DNA from: Pseudoxanthomonas sangjuensis | GTDB lineage: Bacteria > Pseudomonadota > Gammaproteobacteria > Xanthomonadales > Xanthomonadaceae | DNA: 64,000 bases | Assembly: GCF_010211755.1 (NCBI RefSeq) | Contig: NZ_PDWR01000004.1 | Span: forward strand, 106,721 to 170,720 | Direction: 5' to 3' | In this document: positions 17,830-27,521 of the stretch, one piece after another | Position numbering within the stretch: the stretch's first letter is position 1 | Layout: every line of letters begins with the position of its first letter | Program-made: the position numbers and the translations under genes | Notes under the pieces: model-generated | Databases searched by the model: none | Told to the model about the DNA's origin: nothing | The model's input: the letters and a program-made list of their open reading frames with translations, nothing else

Positions 17830-18648
17830 ATGGACAGGCCGAAAGCCCCCATCGACGAACTCCTCGAAATCATGGCCCGGCTGCGCGATCCGCAAGGCGG
17901 TTGCCCGTGGGACCTGCAGCAGGATTTCTCGACCATCGCGCCGTACACGATCGAGGAGGCCTACGAAGTCGCCGATGCGATCGACCGCAACGACCTGGAC
18001 GACCTGAAGGGCGAACTCGGCGACCTGCTGCTGCAGGTGGTGTTCCACGCGCAGATGGCGAAGGAGCGGGGCGCGTTCGGCTTCGACGACGTGGTGCGTT
18101 CGATCAGCGACAAGATGCTGCGGCGGCATCCGCACGTGTTCGGCGAGGCCTCGCGCGACGACGCGGCGGCGGTCGAGGAGAGCTGGCATGCGATCAAGCG
18201 GGCCGAACGCGCCGCGGCCGGCGACGAGGATGCATCCGCGCTGGCCGGCATCGCCCGCGGCCTGCCGGAATGGCAGCGCGCGGTGAAGCTGCAGGCGCGC
18301 GCGGCGAAGACCGGCTTCGACTGGCCCGGTCCGGAGCCGGTGATCGCCAAGCTGCACGAGGAAATCGACGAAGTGCGCGCCGAATTCGCCCGGGGCGACG
18401 TGGAGGCGAACCGCGCGCGGCTGGAGGACGAGATCGGCGACGTGCTGTTCGTCTGCGCCAACCTGGCGCGGCACGCGAAGGTCGACGTCGGCGCGGCGCT
18501 GCGCCACGCCAACGCGAAGTTCGAGCGGCGCTTCCGCGCGATGGAAAGGCTCGCCGAAGCCGACGGCAGGCCGCTTGCCGGACAACCGCTGGAAGCGCAG
18601 GAGGCCTACTGGACGCGGGCCAAGCGCATCGAGCGCGGGGAAGGCTGA
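17830..18648 (+). CDS. mazG: Nucleoside triphosphate pyrophosphohydrolase MazG
   Basis: House-cleaning NTP pyrophosphatase of 272 aa with the usual two tandem MazG repeats. The first repeat carries CPWDLQQDFSTIAPYTIEEA and ELGDLLLQVVFHAQMA; the second carries KLHEEIDEVRAEF and ARLEDEIGDVLFVCANLA, with the metal-binding EExxE...ExxD pattern. It converts NTPs to NMPs, limiting misincorporation and lowering (p)ppGpp precursors. The start at 17830 follows the cysQ stop by 5 bp. Confidence 0.96.
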   Translation: MDRPKAPIDELLEIMARLRDPQGGCPWDLQQDFSTIAPYTIEEAYEVADAIDRNDLDDLKGELGDLLLQVVFHAQMAKERGAFGFDDVVRSISDKMLRRHPHVFGEASRDDAAAVEESWHAIKRAERAAAGDEDASALAGIARGLPEWQRAVKLQARAAKTGFDWPGPEPVIAKLHEEIDEVRAEFARGDVEANRARLEDEIGDVLFVCANLARHAKVDVGAALRHANAKFERRFRAMERLAEADGRPLAGQPLEAQEAYWTRAKRIERGEG

Positions 18649-18719
18649 GCGGCGGCGTTGTCTCCGCATCGCGCCCGGCGCATCATGGCGCCGTCGCGAC
18701 GCCGCTTCCGGGAGGGGAA

Positions 18720-19022
18720 ATGAGCCGCTTCGCCAGTTTCCGCGAGTTCTATCCGTTCTACCTCAGCGAACACCGGAACCGCACTTCGCGCCGGCTGCAT
18801 TTCGCCGGCAGCTGCGGCGCATTGGGCTTCGTCGCCGGCGCGATCTTCAGCGGCAACGCGTGGTGGCTGCTGGCCGCGCTGTTCTGCGGCTACGGCTTCG
18901 CCTGGGTGGGGCATTTCTTCTTCGAGAAGAACCGGCCGGCGACGTTCAGGCACCCGTTCTATTCCTTCGCCGGCGACTGGGTGATGTTCAAGGACATCCT
19001 GGCCGGGAAGATCAAGTTCTGA
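18720..19022 (+). CDS. DUF962 / Mpo1-like membrane protein
   Basis: A small integral membrane protein of 100 aa. The family signature is clear: FREFYPFYLSEHRNRTSRRL, then two hydrophobic helices, and a VGHFFFEKNRPATFRHPFYS motif. In yeast Mpo1 is an Fe2+-dependent dioxygenase acting on 2-hydroxy fatty acids; bacterial members are mostly uncharacterised, and the HxxH-type residues are retained here. GGAGGGG sits just before the ATG at 18720. It lies 71 bp downstream of mazG and is convergent with the DUF486 gene. Confidence 0.88.
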   Translation: MSRFASFREFYPFYLSEHRNRTSRRLHFAGSCGALGFVAGAIFSGNAWWLLAALFCGYGFAWVGHFFFEKNRPATFRHPFYSFAGDWVMFKDILAGKIKF

Positions 19023-19046
19023 GAAAGCGCTGCGCCGGCGGTTCGG

Positions 19047-19385
19047 TCACTCCTTGAACATCAGGAACGCCGCGCCGACGATCAGCGCGAACGCGGCGTA
19101 GTGGTTCCACTTCAGCGGCTGGCCGAGGAACCACGCCGAGAAGCCGGCGAACACGACCAGGGTGAGGATTTCCTGGATCGTCTTCAGCTGCACCACCGAG
19201 TACGCCGCGTTGCCGATGCGGTTGGCCGGCACCATCAGCGTGTATTCGAAGAAGGCGATGCTCCAGCTGGCCAGGATCGCGACCAGCAGCGGCGCGGCGC
19301 GGTATTTCAGGTGCCCGTACCAGGCGAAGGTCATGAAGATGTTGGAGCCGAGCAGCAACAGGATCGGCAGCAGGCGGGCGGTCAT
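19047..19385 (-). CDS. DUF486 (DMT-like) membrane protein
   Basis: A four-helix inner-membrane protein of 112 aa matching DUF486: LGSNIFMTFAWYGHLKYR, SWSIAFFEYTLMVPANRIG, the QLKTIQEILTLVVF segment and a final helix ending FLMFKE. The size and the conserved YxLMVPANR motif resemble the small drug/metabolite transporter group, but no substrate is known. It stands alone on the minus strand between two plus-strand genes. Confidence 0.88.
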   Translation of the reverse strand: MTARLLPILLLLGSNIFMTFAWYGHLKYRAAPLLVAILASWSIAFFEYTLMVPANRIGNAAYSVVQLKTIQEILTLVVFAGFSAWFLGQPLKWNHYAAFALIVGAAFLMFKE

Positions 19386-19497
19386 GGGGGCGGGGTCCCC
19401 CGCGGCAGGGCGCCGGGGTCGAAAGGGCGCCGATCATAGCGCTCCGCGGCCGTGCCGTGGCGGTAAACTGCGCGCACTTTCCCGACGGAGAACCGCC

Positions 19498-20283
19498 ATG
19501 CGCAAGCTCCCGTGGTTGTTGCTCGCGACGCTCGCCGTCGCCACTCCGGCCGCCTTCGCCACCCAGCAGGCCAAGCCGGTGGAATGGAAGGTCGGCGGGC
19601 AGGTCTTCAGCGGTTTCGTGGTCTACGACGATGCCGGCAGCGACAGGCGCCCCGGGCTGGTGATGGTGCCGGACTGGCTGGGCGTGACCGACGACGCGGT
19701 GGCCAAGGCCCGGCAGATCGCCGGCGACGATTACGTCGTGCTGGTCGTGGACATGTACGGCAAGGGGATCCGGCCGAAGAACCCGAGCGAGGCCAGCGCG
19801 CAGGTGACGAAGCTCTACCCGGACCCGGCGGCGATGCGCGCGCGGATCAACGCCGGGCTGGATGCGCTGAAGGCGCAAGCCGGCAAGGTGCCATTGGACG
19901 CGACGAAGATCGCCGCCTTCGGCTATTGCTTCGGCGGCTCGTCGGTGCTGGAACTGGCGCGCAGCGGGGCCGACGTGGCCGGCGTGGTGAGTTTCCACGG
20001 CGGGCTTTCGACGGCGCTGCCGGCGCGGAAGGGCGCGGTGAAGGCGCCGCTGCTGGTCCTCAACGGCGCCGACGACAAGGGCACGGCCGGCGACATCGCC
20101 GGTTTCGAGCAGGAAATGAACGAAGCCGGCGCCGACTGGCAGTTCGTCAACTTCAGCGGCGCGGTGCACTGCTTCGCGCTGGAGAACGCCAACCGCCCGC
20201 CGGGCTGCGTCTACAACGAGCGCGCAGCCCGGCGCGCGTACAGGATGATGGACGATTTCCTCGACGAGGTCTTCGCCGACTGA
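19498..20283 (+). CDS. Secreted dienelactone hydrolase family protein
   Basis: An alpha/beta hydrolase of 261 aa with an N-terminal signal peptide (KLPWLLLATLAVATPAAFA, cleavage near residue 22), so probably periplasmic. The catalytic triad is of dienelactone-hydrolase type: Cys nucleophile in AFGYCFGGSSVLE, Asp in LNGADDKGTAG and His in SGAVHCFAL. The substrate cannot be deduced; classical dienelactone hydrolases are cytoplasmic, so a role in chlorocatechol breakdown is unlikely. The gene is monocistronic and convergent with ispB. Confidence 0.9.
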   Translation: MRKLPWLLLATLAVATPAAFATQQAKPVEWKVGGQVFSGFVVYDDAGSDRRPGLVMVPDWLGVTDDAVAKARQIAGDDYVVLVVDMYGKGIRPKNPSEASAQVTKLYPDPAAMRARINAGLDALKAQAGKVPLDATKIAAFGYCFGGSSVLELARSGADVAGVVSFHGGLSTALPARKGAVKAPLLVLNGADDKGTAGDIAGFEQEMNEAGADWQFVNFSGAVHCFALENANRPPGCVYNERAARRAYRMMDDFLDEVFAD

Positions 20284-20287
20284 GCGG

Positions 20288-21304
20288 TCAATGCGTGCGT
20301 TCGACCGCGTAGCGCGCCAGTCCGCGCAGCGCGGCCAGCGCTTCGCTGTCCGGCAGGCCGTCGAGCGCGCCTTCGGCCGCGGCAGCGTATTCGAAGGCGC
20401 GGCGGCGGCTGTAGTCGAGGCCGCCGGTGGCCCTGATCGCCGCCAGCACTTCCGGCATCGCGCCGGCGTCGCCGTTCTCGACGATCCCGCGCAGCCGCGC
20501 GCGCACCGCTTCGTCCGAGTGCGCCATCGCGTGGATCAGCGGCAGCGTGGCCTTGCCTTCGGCGAGGTCGTCGCCGAGGTTCTTGCCCAGGTCGGCGGCA
20601 TCGGCCGCGTAGTCGAGCACGTCGTCGGCGATCTGGAAGGCATAGCCCAGGTACATGCCGTAGTCGTACAGCTTGCGCTGGGTCGCTGCGTCGACCCCGG
20701 ACGCCAGCGCGCCCAGTTGCGTGCCGGCGGCGAACAGCACCGCGGTCTTGCGCTCGATCACGCGCAGGTAGGCGGCCTCGTCGGTATCGGGGTTGTGCAC
20801 GTGCAGCAGTTGCAGCACTTCGCCTTCGGCGATGCGGTTGGTGGTGTCGGCGAGGATCCGCATCACTTCCATGCGGTCCAGTTCCACCATCAGCTGGAAG
20901 CTGCGCGAATACAGGAAGTCGCCGACCAGCACGCTCGGCGCGTTGCCCCACAGCGCATTGGCGGTGCTGCGGCCGCGGCGCAGGTCGGATTCGTCGACCA
21001 CGTCGTCGTGCAGCAGGGTCGAGGTGTGGATGAACTCGATGATCGCCGCCAGCTGGTGGTGCTCGGCGCCGGCGTCGCCGCCGCAGGCGCGGCCGGCCAG
21101 CGCCACCAGCATCGGCCGCAGGCGCTTGCCGCCGGCGGAGACGATGTGCTCGGCGATCTGGTTGATCAGCACCACGTCCGAAGCCAGCCGGCGCCGGATC
21201 AGGGCGTCGATCGCGGCCATGTCCGGTGCGGCGAGGGCCTGGATCTGCGGCAGGGGCAGGGCGGGCCGGGCCGGCTTCGAATTGGGGTGGACGACGGCGG
21301 ACAT
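20288..21304 (-). CDS. ispB: Octaprenyl/polyprenyl diphosphate synthase
   Basis: Trans-prenyltransferase of 338 aa that makes the ubiquinone side chain. The first Asp-rich motif is LLHDDVVDESDLRRG, the second is QIADDVLDYAADAADLGKN. The small residues ahead of the first motif (FIHTSTLL) fit a long-chain product. A family GGKRLRPMLVALAG motif is present. It is divergent from ssb and ends 4 bp from the convergent hydrolase gene. Confidence 0.94.
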   Translation of the reverse strand: MSAVVHPNSKPARPALPLPQIQALAAPDMAAIDALIRRRLASDVVLINQIAEHIVSAGGKRLRPMLVALAGRACGGDAGAEHHQLAAIIEFIHTSTLLHDDVVDESDLRRGRSTANALWGNAPSVLVGDFLYSRSFQLMVELDRMEVMRILADTTNRIAEGEVLQLLHVHNPDTDEAAYLRVIERKTAVLFAAGTQLGALASGVDAATQRKLYDYGMYLGYAFQIADDVLDYAADAADLGKNLGDDLAEGKATLPLIHAMAHSDEAVRARLRGIVENGDAGAMPEVLAAIRATGGLDYSRRRAFEYAAAAEGALDGLPDSEALAALRGLARYAVERTH

Positions 21305-21354
21305 GGGCGATGGCGTATGGAAGTCGCTGAATTATAAGGGCGCGGATGTGAAGG

Positions 21355-21382
21355 GCGACAGGGCGGATTCCTACCCTGTCGC
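21355..21382. repeat. Inverted repeat in the ispB-ssb divergent gap
   Basis: A 9-bp perfect inverted repeat (GCGACAGGG / CCCTGTCGC) with a 10-nt loop, about 85 bp ahead of ssb and 50 bp ahead of ispB. It has no T-run, so it is not an ordinary terminator; it could be a regulator site or an mRNA leader hairpin. Confidence 0.45.
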
Positions 21383-21466
21383 GGCCGGTCTTCCGATGGC
21401 GTTCACATCGGCGGGTATACTGGAATGGCGCTCCGCAATCGGCGGGGCTAAGGACGGAACGAAGAC

Positions 21467-21949
21467 ATGGCACGCGGCATCAACAAGGTCATCCTGGTCG
21501 GCAACCTGGGCAACGACCCCGACACCAAGTACACCCAGAGCGGCATGGCCGTCACCACCATCAGCCTGGCCACCACCAGCGTGCGCAAGGACCGCGACGG
21601 CAACCAGCAGGAACGCACCGAGTGGCACCGGGTGAAGTTCTTCGGCAAGCTCGGCGAGATCGCCGGCGAATACCTGCGCAAGGGCTCGCAGGTCTACGTC
21701 GAGGGCAGCATCCGCTACGACAAGTTCACCGGCAACGACGGCCAGGAGCGCTACATCACCGAGATCGTCGCCGACGAGATGCAGATGCTCGGCGGCCGCG
21801 GCGAAGGCGGCGGCTCGGCCGAACGCGCTTCGCGCCCGCAACGCCAGGAATACGGCTCGGGCGGTTCCGGCGCGTCGCGCCGGCCGGCGCCGGCGGCCGC
21901 ACAACCGGCAGCGGACGCGGGCTTCGACGACGACGACATCCCGTTCTGA
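21467..21949 (+). CDS. ssb: Single-stranded DNA-binding protein
   Basis: OB-fold ssDNA-binding protein of 160 aa, essential for replication and repair. The OB domain (residues 1-110) starts with [20 protein letters not shown] and includes [20 protein letters not shown] and [13 protein letters not shown] Gly/Ala/Pro-rich tail follows and ends in DDDDIPF, the acidic tip that recruits partner proteins. The length and tail are normal. It is probably expressed alone; rfbB begins 54 bp downstream. Confidence 0.97.
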   Translation: MARGINKVILVGNLGNDPDTKYTQSGMAVTTISLATTSVRKDRDGNQQERTEWHRVKFFGKLGEIAGEYLRKGSQVYVEGSIRYDKFTGNDGQERYITEIVADEMQMLGGRGEGGGSAERASRPQRQEYGSGGSGASRRPAPAAAQPAADAGFDDDDIPF

Positions 21950-22003
21950 GCCGGCGGCCGCGCCTTTCCCATCGAACCCCCAGGAAACACTACGGAGAAC
22001 AGT

Positions 22004-23059
22004 GTGCCGACATGGCTGGTCACCGGCGGAGCCGGGTTTATTGGCGGTAATTTCGTGCTGGAAGCGGTGCCGCGCGGCGTCCGCATCGTCAACCTGGACG
22101 CGTTGACCTACGCCGGCAATCTCGACACGCTGGCTTCGCTGGAAGGCAATCCCGACCACGTCTTCGTGCACGGCGACATCGGCGACCGTGCGCTGGTCGA
22201 GCGTCTGCTGGCCGAATACCGGCCCGATGCGGTGGTGAATTTCGCCGCCGAGAGCCACGTCGACCGCTCGATCGATGGCCCGGCCGCCTTCGTGCAGACC
22301 AACGTGGTCGGCACGCTCGGCTTGCTGGAATCCGTGCGTGACTACTGGAAGAACCTGCCAGGCGAAGCGAAGGACGGGTTCCGCTTCCTGCACGTCTCCA
22401 CCGACGAGGTCTACGGCACCCTGGGCGAAACCGGGAAGTTCACCGAGACCACGCCGTACGCGCCGAACTCGCCGTATTCGGCTTCGAAGGCGGCCTCGGA
22501 CCACCTGGTGCGCGCGTTCCACCACACCTACGGCCTGCCGACGCTGACCACCAACTGCTCGAACAACTACGGGCCGTACCCCTTCCCCGAGAAACTCATC
22601 CCGCTGGTGATCGCCAAGGCGCTGGCCGGCGAGCCGCTGCCGGTGTACGGCGACGGCAAGCAGGTGCGCGACTGGCTGTTCGTGCGCGACCACTGCGCGG
22701 CGATCCGCGCCGTGCTCGAGCGCGGCCGGGTCGGCGAGACCTACAACGTCGGCGGCAATTCCGAAAAGCAGAACATCGAGGTGGTGAAGGCGATCTGCTC
22801 GCTGCTCGACCAGCGCCGCCCGCGTGCCGACGGCAAACCGCGCGAAAGCCAGATCGCCTTCGTCGCCGACCGCCCCGGCCACGACCGCCGCTACGCGATC
22901 GACGCCGGCAAGCTGAAGGACGAACTGGGCTGGGAGCCGCAATACACCTTCGAGCGCGGCATCGCCGAGACGGTCGACTGGTACCTCGACAACCAGGACT
23001 GGGTGAAACGCGTGCTCGACGGCAGCTACCGCCTCGAGCGCATCGGCACCGCCTCGTAA
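22004..23059 (+). CDS. rfbB: dTDP-glucose 4,6-dehydratase
   Basis: Extended short-chain dehydrogenase of 351 aa (EC 4.2.1.46), second step of dTDP-L-rhamnose synthesis for LPS or exopolysaccharide. NAD-binding GGAGFIGG sits at the N-terminus; [32 protein letters not shown] and the catalytic [14 protein letters not shown] follow, with [19 protein letters not shown]. It starts with GTG (VPTWLVTGG). First of four consecutive genes rfbBACD; the gap to rfbA is 12 bp. Confidence 0.97.
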   Translation: MPTWLVTGGAGFIGGNFVLEAVPRGVRIVNLDALTYAGNLDTLASLEGNPDHVFVHGDIGDRALVERLLAEYRPDAVVNFAAESHVDRSIDGPAAFVQTNVVGTLGLLESVRDYWKNLPGEAKDGFRFLHVSTDEVYGTLGETGKFTETTPYAPNSPYSASKAASDHLVRAFHHTYGLPTLTTNCSNNYGPYPFPEKLIPLVIAKALAGEPLPVYGDGKQVRDWLFVRDHCAAIRAVLERGRVGETYNVGGNSEKQNIEVVKAICSLLDQRRPRADGKPRESQIAFVADRPGHDRRYAIDAGKLKDELGWEPQYTFERGIAETVDWYLDNQDWVKRVLDGSYRLERIGTAS

Positions 23060-23071
23060 GGGAAACCGGAA

Positions 23072-23959
23072 ATGACCCAGCGCAAAGGCATCATCCTGGC
23101 CGGCGGCTCCGGCACGCGCCTGTACCCGATCACCCGCGGCATCAGCAAGCAACTGCTGCCGGTGTACGACAAGCCGATGATCTATTACCCGCTGAGCGTG
23201 CTGATGCTGGCGGGCATCCGCGAAGTGCTGGTGATCAACACGCCGCACGAGCAGGCGTTGTTCCAGGCATTGCTCGGCGACGGCTCGCAGTGGGGCATGC
23301 GCATCGAGTACGCGGTGCAGCCGAGCCCGGACGGTCTGGCGCAGGCCTACCTGATCGGCCGCGACTTCGTCGCCGGCCAGCCAAGCTGCCTGGTGCTGGG
23401 CGACAACATCTTCTACGGCCATGGATTGACCGAGATGCTGAAGCGCGCCGACGAGCGCGCCGACGGCGCCACCGTGTTCGGCTATTGGGTCAGCGATCCG
23501 GAACGCTACGGCGTGGCCGAATTCGACGCGCAGGGCAAGGTGGTCGGGCTGGAGGAGAAGCCGAAGCAGCCGCGTTCCAATTACGCGGTCACCGGCCTGT
23601 ATTTCTACGACGGCCGCGCCAGCGATTACGCCGCCGCGCTGAAGCCGTCGCCGCGGGGCGAGCTGGAGATCACCGACCTCAATCGCCGTTACCTGGAGGA
23701 CGGTTCGCTGCATTTGGAGCAGATGGGCCGCGGTTTCGCCTGGCTGGATACCGGCACCCACCAGTCGTTGCTCGAAGCCTCGAACTACATCGAGACGATC
23801 GAAACCCGGCAGGGCCTGAAGGTCGCTTGCCCCGAGGAAATCGCCTATGCGCAGGGCTGGATCGATGCCGCGCAGGTGGAAGAGCTCGCCGCGCCGCTGG
23901 CCAAGAACGGCTACGGCCAGTACCTGTTGACGCTGCTGAAGCGCGGGGCGGTCAAGTGA
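23072..23959 (+). CDS. rfbA: Glucose-1-phosphate thymidylyltransferase
   Basis: Nucleotidyltransferase of 295 aa (EC 2.7.7.24), first step of the pathway: dTTP plus glucose-1-phosphate to dTDP-glucose. The signature [20 protein letters not shown] lies at residues 5-24, with [24 protein letters not shown] and [17 protein letters not shown] further on. The stop overlaps the rfbC GTG start by 4 nt (GTGA), so the two are translationally coupled. Confidence 0.97.
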   Translation: MTQRKGIILAGGSGTRLYPITRGISKQLLPVYDKPMIYYPLSVLMLAGIREVLVINTPHEQALFQALLGDGSQWGMRIEYAVQPSPDGLAQAYLIGRDFVAGQPSCLVLGDNIFYGHGLTEMLKRADERADGATVFGYWVSDPERYGVAEFDAQGKVVGLEEKPKQPRSNYAVTGLYFYDGRASDYAAALKPSPRGELEITDLNRRYLEDGSLHLEQMGRGFAWLDTGTHQSLLEASNYIETIETRQGLKVACPEEIAYAQGWIDAAQVEELAAPLAKNGYGQYLLTLLKRGAVK

Positions 23960-24513
23960 AGGTCGTCGAAACCGACTTGCCGGGTTGCGTGGTGATCGAA
24001 CCGGCGGTGTTCGGCGATGCGCGCGGCTTCTTCTTCGAGACCTGGAACGCGCAGCGTTACGGCGAACTCGGGCTGCCGTCGCGGTTCGTGCAGAGCAACG
24101 TTTCGTCGTCGTCGAGGGGCGTCCTGCGCGGTTTGCATTACCAGTGGCCGAACCCGCAGGGCAAGCTGGTCAGCGTGCTCGAAGGCGAGGTCTACGACGT
24201 CGCCGTCGACATCCGTCGCGGCTCGCCGACCTTCGGCAAGTGGGCGGCGGCGGTGCTGAGCGCGGAGAACAGGCGCCAGTTCTGGATACCGGAGGGTTTC
24301 GCGCACGGCTTCGCGGTGCTTTCGGATCGCGCGCTGTTCAGCTACCTGTGCACCGACGTCTACTACCGCGAACACGATGCCGGCGTGCGCTGGAACGATG
24401 CCGACATCGGCATCGACTGGCCGGTCGGCGAGCCGCAACTGTCCGACAAGGATGCGAAGGCGCCGTTCCTGTCCGAAATCGCGCGGGAACGGCTGCCGGC
24501 CTACGCCGCATGA
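23956..24513 (+). CDS. rfbC: dTDP-4-dehydrorhamnose 3,5-epimerase
   Basis: Cupin-fold epimerase of 185 aa (EC 5.1.3.13). Family motifs are [40 protein letters not shown] (catalytic His in GLHYQ), [20 protein letters not shown] and [16 protein letters not shown]. The GTG start at 23956 is fixed by the length match and the overlap with rfbA. It overlaps rfbD by ATGA. Confidence 0.96.
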   Translation: MKVVETDLPGCVVIEPAVFGDARGFFFETWNAQRYGELGLPSRFVQSNVSSSSRGVLRGLHYQWPNPQGKLVSVLEGEVYDVAVDIRRGSPTFGKWAAAVLSAENRRQFWIPEGFAHGFAVLSDRALFSYLCTDVYYREHDAGVRWNDADIGIDWPVGEPQLSDKDAKAPFLSEIARERLPAYAA

Positions 24514-25412
24514 AGATCCTGTTGCTCGGCGCGAACGGCCAGGTCGGCCGCGAGTCGCGGCGCAGCCTCGCCTCGCTGGGCGACGTGGTGTGCGCCACGC
24601 GCGGCGGCAGGCTGGAGGACGGCACGGAGTGCGAGGCCGCCGATTTCGACGCGCCGGATTCGCTGCCCGCACTGGTCGAGCGCATTGTGCCGGATGTCGT
24701 CGTCAACGCCGCCGCCTACACTGCGGTGGACAGAGCCGAGGAAGAAGTCGAGGCCGCGTTCCGCGCCAACGCCGAGGCGCCGCGCCAGCTCGCGCAGGCC
24801 TGTGCGAAGCGCGGCATCCCGCTGGCGCATTATTCGACCGATTACGTCTTCGATGGCGGCGGCGCGCGGCCGTACCGCGAGGACGACCCGACCGCGCCGC
24901 TGGGCGTGTACGGCGCCAGCAAGCTGGCGGGCGAGCGGGCGATCCAGGCTTCGGGCTGCCGATACCTGATCTTCCGCACCGCATGGGTTTACGCCGCGCA
25001 CGGCAAGAACTTCCTGCGCACGATGTTGCGGCTTGCCGCGGAACGCGACGAATTGCGCGTGGTCGCCGACCAGATCGGCACGCCGACTCCGGCCGCGCTG
25101 ATCGCCGACGTCACTGCGCAGGTACTGGCGCAGTCGCCGGGGCGGTCCGGTATCTGGCACCTGACCGCGTCCGGCGAAACCAGCTGGCACGGTTTCGCCC
25201 GGGCCATCGTCGATGCGGCGGTGCAGCGTGGATTGCTGGCGAAGGCGCCGAAGGTGATCCCGATCGCGACCGCCGACTACCCGACGCCCGCACGACGACC
25301 GGCATATTCGCGGCTGGATACGTCCCGGTTGCAAGCCGATTTCGGCATCGAATTGCCGGATTGGCGCGAGGGCATGGCCCGGGTGCTGGACGAGATCGCG
25401 GCAAGCCGCTGA
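24510..25412 (+). CDS. rfbD: dTDP-4-dehydrorhamnose reductase
   Basis: NADPH-dependent reductase of 300 aa (EC 1.1.1.133) completing dTDP-L-rhamnose. The N-terminal Rossmann motif is LLLGANGQVG; NAAAYTAVDRAE, STDYVFDGGGARPYREDD and YGASKLAGE (catalytic Tyr-Lys) follow. The C-terminal RRPAYSRLDTSRL is typical. Last gene of rfbBACD; it ends 82 bp before the OPT transporter gene. Confidence 0.96.
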   Translation: MKILLLGANGQVGRESRRSLASLGDVVCATRGGRLEDGTECEAADFDAPDSLPALVERIVPDVVVNAAAYTAVDRAEEEVEAAFRANAEAPRQLAQACAKRGIPLAHYSTDYVFDGGGARPYREDDPTAPLGVYGASKLAGERAIQASGCRYLIFRTAWVYAAHGKNFLRTMLRLAAERDELRVVADQIGTPTPAALIADVTAQVLAQSPGRSGIWHLTASGETSWHGFARAIVDAAVQRGLLAKAPKVIPIATADYPTPARRPAYSRLDTSRLQADFGIELPDWREGMARVLDEIAASR

Positions 25413-25494
25413 GCGCGCCGATTCCGCCGCAAGGCTTCCCGGAACGCGTGCCATCCGGTAGTTTGTCGCCCACTTTGCCATCCGGGGACCGGGC

Positions 25495-27417
25495 ATGAAC
25501 GAAAAGACCCAGCCGCAGCTCACATTCCGCGCCGTCATCCTCGCCATCGTGCTGGCGGTGGTGCTGTCCGCGGCCAATGCCTACCTCGGCCTGTTCGCCG
25601 GCCTGACCATCGCCACTGCGATCCCGGCGGCGGTGGTGTCGATGGGCGTGCTGCGCCTGCTCGGCGGCGGTTCGATCCTCGAGAACAACATCGTGCAGAC
25701 CGGTGCCTCGGCCGGTTCCTCGATCGCCGCCGGCGTCATCTTCACCATCCCGGCGCTGATCATCCTGGGGCACTGGAATACCTTCGAATACTCGTGGGTG
25801 CTGGCCATCGCCGGCCTCGGCGGCCTGCTCGGCGTGCTGTTCTCGGTGCCGCTGCGGCGTTCGATGATCGTCGAGGAACCGCTGCCGTTCCCCGAAGGCA
25901 AGGCCGCGGCGGAAGTGCTGAAGGCCGGCGAGAACCCCGGCCCCGGGCTGAAGATCCTCGGCCTGGCCGGCGCGATCGGCGCGGTGGTCAAGCTGGCCGC
26001 ACAGAGCGGCCTGCGCATGATCCCCGATACCGCTGCCGGCTCCGGCTTCCTGGGCAAGTACCTGGCCTACATGGGCACCAACCTGTCGCCGGCGCTGCTG
26101 GGCGTGGGCTACATCGTCGGCCTCAACGTCGGCATCGTGGTCGTTTCGGGCAGCATCCTGTCGTGGCAGTTCGCGATTCCGATCTACCACGCGTTCTTCC
26201 TGGGCAGCGATCCGGCCCTTGCGTCGTCGATCGCCGGCGCGGGTGCGGAGGATGCGGCGTTCGCGATCTGGTCGGCGAAGGTCCGCTACCTCGGCGTCGG
26301 CACCATGCTGGTCGGCGGCATCTGGACGTTGTTCTCGCTGCGCAAGTCGCTGGTGTCGGGCATCCGCAGCGGCTTCCATGCCGCGCGCAAGGGCGCGGGT
26401 GCGGTCGTCGCCGAGACCGAGCGCGACCTGCCGATGAAGTGGATGCTGGTCGCGCTGGTGGCGTTCACGCTGCCGTTGCTCGGCCTGTACCAGGCCGTCG
26501 TGCAGCAGTGGCATGTCAGCATACCGATGACCGTCATCATGATCGTCGCCGGCTTCCTGTTCGTCTCGGTGTCGGCCTACCTGGCCGGCCTGGTCGGTTC
26601 GTCGAACAACCCGGTCTCCGGCATCACCATCGCGACCATCCTGTTTGCGTCCGTGGTGCTGATGTTCCTGCTCGGCCGCGATTCGCCGATCGGCGCGGTG
26701 GCCGCGATCATGATCGGTGCGGTGGTGTGCTGCGCGGCGGCGGTCGGCGGCGACAACCTGCAGGACCTGAAAGCCGGCTACATCGTCGGCGCCACGCCGT
26801 GGAAACAGCAGCTGATGCTGGGCATCGGCGCGTTCTCCTGCGCGCTGATCATGGCGCCGGTGCTGAACCTGTTGTCGCAGGCCTACGGCATCGGCGCGCC
26901 GACGCCGGAGCACCCGAACCCGCTGTCGGCGCCGCAGGCGACGCTGATGGCCTCGGTGGCGAAGGGCCTGTTCGGCGGCAAGCTGCCGTGGGACATGATC
27001 GCCATCGGCGGCGTCATCGGCGCGCTGACGATCGCGCTGGACGAGTGGCTGAAGGCGCGCGGCAGCAAGTTCCGCGTGCCGGTGCTGGCCGCGGCGATCG
27101 GCATCTACCTGCCGCTGGAGCTGATGGTGCCGATCTTCCTCGGCGGCCTGCTCGCGCATTTCGTCGAGCGCGCGCACAAGATCGGCGACGACGAGGAGGC
27201 GCGCGACCGCATCCATCGTCCCGGCACGCTGTTCGCCGCGGGGTTGATCACCGGCGAAGCGCTGATGGGCATCGCCATCGCGATCCCGATCGTCGCGTCG
27301 GCGCGCGCCGACGTGCTGGCCCTGCCGGAAGCCTGGCAATTCAACAAGTGGGCGGGCCTGGCGGTGCTGGCCGTGGTCGGCTGGCTGCTGTACCGCAGCA
27401 GCAAGAAAGCGGCGTAA
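25495..27417 (+). CDS. OPT family oligopeptide transporter
   Basis: Polytopic inner-membrane protein of 640 aa from the oligopeptide transporter (OPT/YSL) superfamily, with about 14-16 hydrophobic helices. The N-terminus LTFRAVILAIVLAVVLSAAN-AYLGLFAGLTIATAIPAAV is the bacterial OPT signature, with ENNIVQTGASAGSSIAAGVI and VGSSNNPVSGITIATIL also conserved. The likely role is proton-coupled uptake of short peptides; metal-chelate transport is possible in this superfamily. The S9 peptidase gene follows after 104 bp, which would suit peptide use. Confidence 0.93.
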   Translation: MNEKTQPQLTFRAVILAIVLAVVLSAANAYLGLFAGLTIATAIPAAVVSMGVLRLLGGGSILENNIVQTGASAGSSIAAGVIFTIPALIILGHWNTFEYSWVLAIAGLGGLLGVLFSVPLRRSMIVEEPLPFPEGKAAAEVLKAGENPGPGLKILGLAGAIGAVVKLAAQSGLRMIPDTAAGSGFLGKYLAYMGTNLSPALLGVGYIVGLNVGIVVVSGSILSWQFAIPIYHAFFLGSDPALASSIAGAGAEDAAFAIWSAKVRYLGVGTMLVGGIWTLFSLRKSLVSGIRSGFHAARKGAGAVVAETERDLPMKWMLVALVAFTLPLLGLYQAVVQQWHVSIPMTVIMIVAGFLFVSVSAYLAGLVGSSNNPVSGITIATILFASVVLMFLLGRDSPIGAVAAIMIGAVVCCAAAVGGDNLQDLKAGYIVGATPWKQQLMLGIGAFSCALIMAPVLNLLSQAYGIGAPTPEHPNPLSAPQATLMASVAKGLFGGKLPWDMIAIGGVIGALTIALDEWLKARGSKFRVPVLAAAIGIYLPLELMVPIFLGGLLAHFVERAHKIGDDEEARDRIHRPGTLFAAGLITGEALMGIAIAIPIVASARADVLALPEAWQFNKWAGLAVLAVVGWLLYRSSKKAA

Positions 27418-27521
27418 GTCCCCGTGGCGGCGGATGGCGCAAGGGGGATGACTTCATGCCTTTGCGCCGGACCGCGGTTGCGGCCTAACATCGGCGCTTT
27501 GCCGAATTCCGGGAGTCCCGC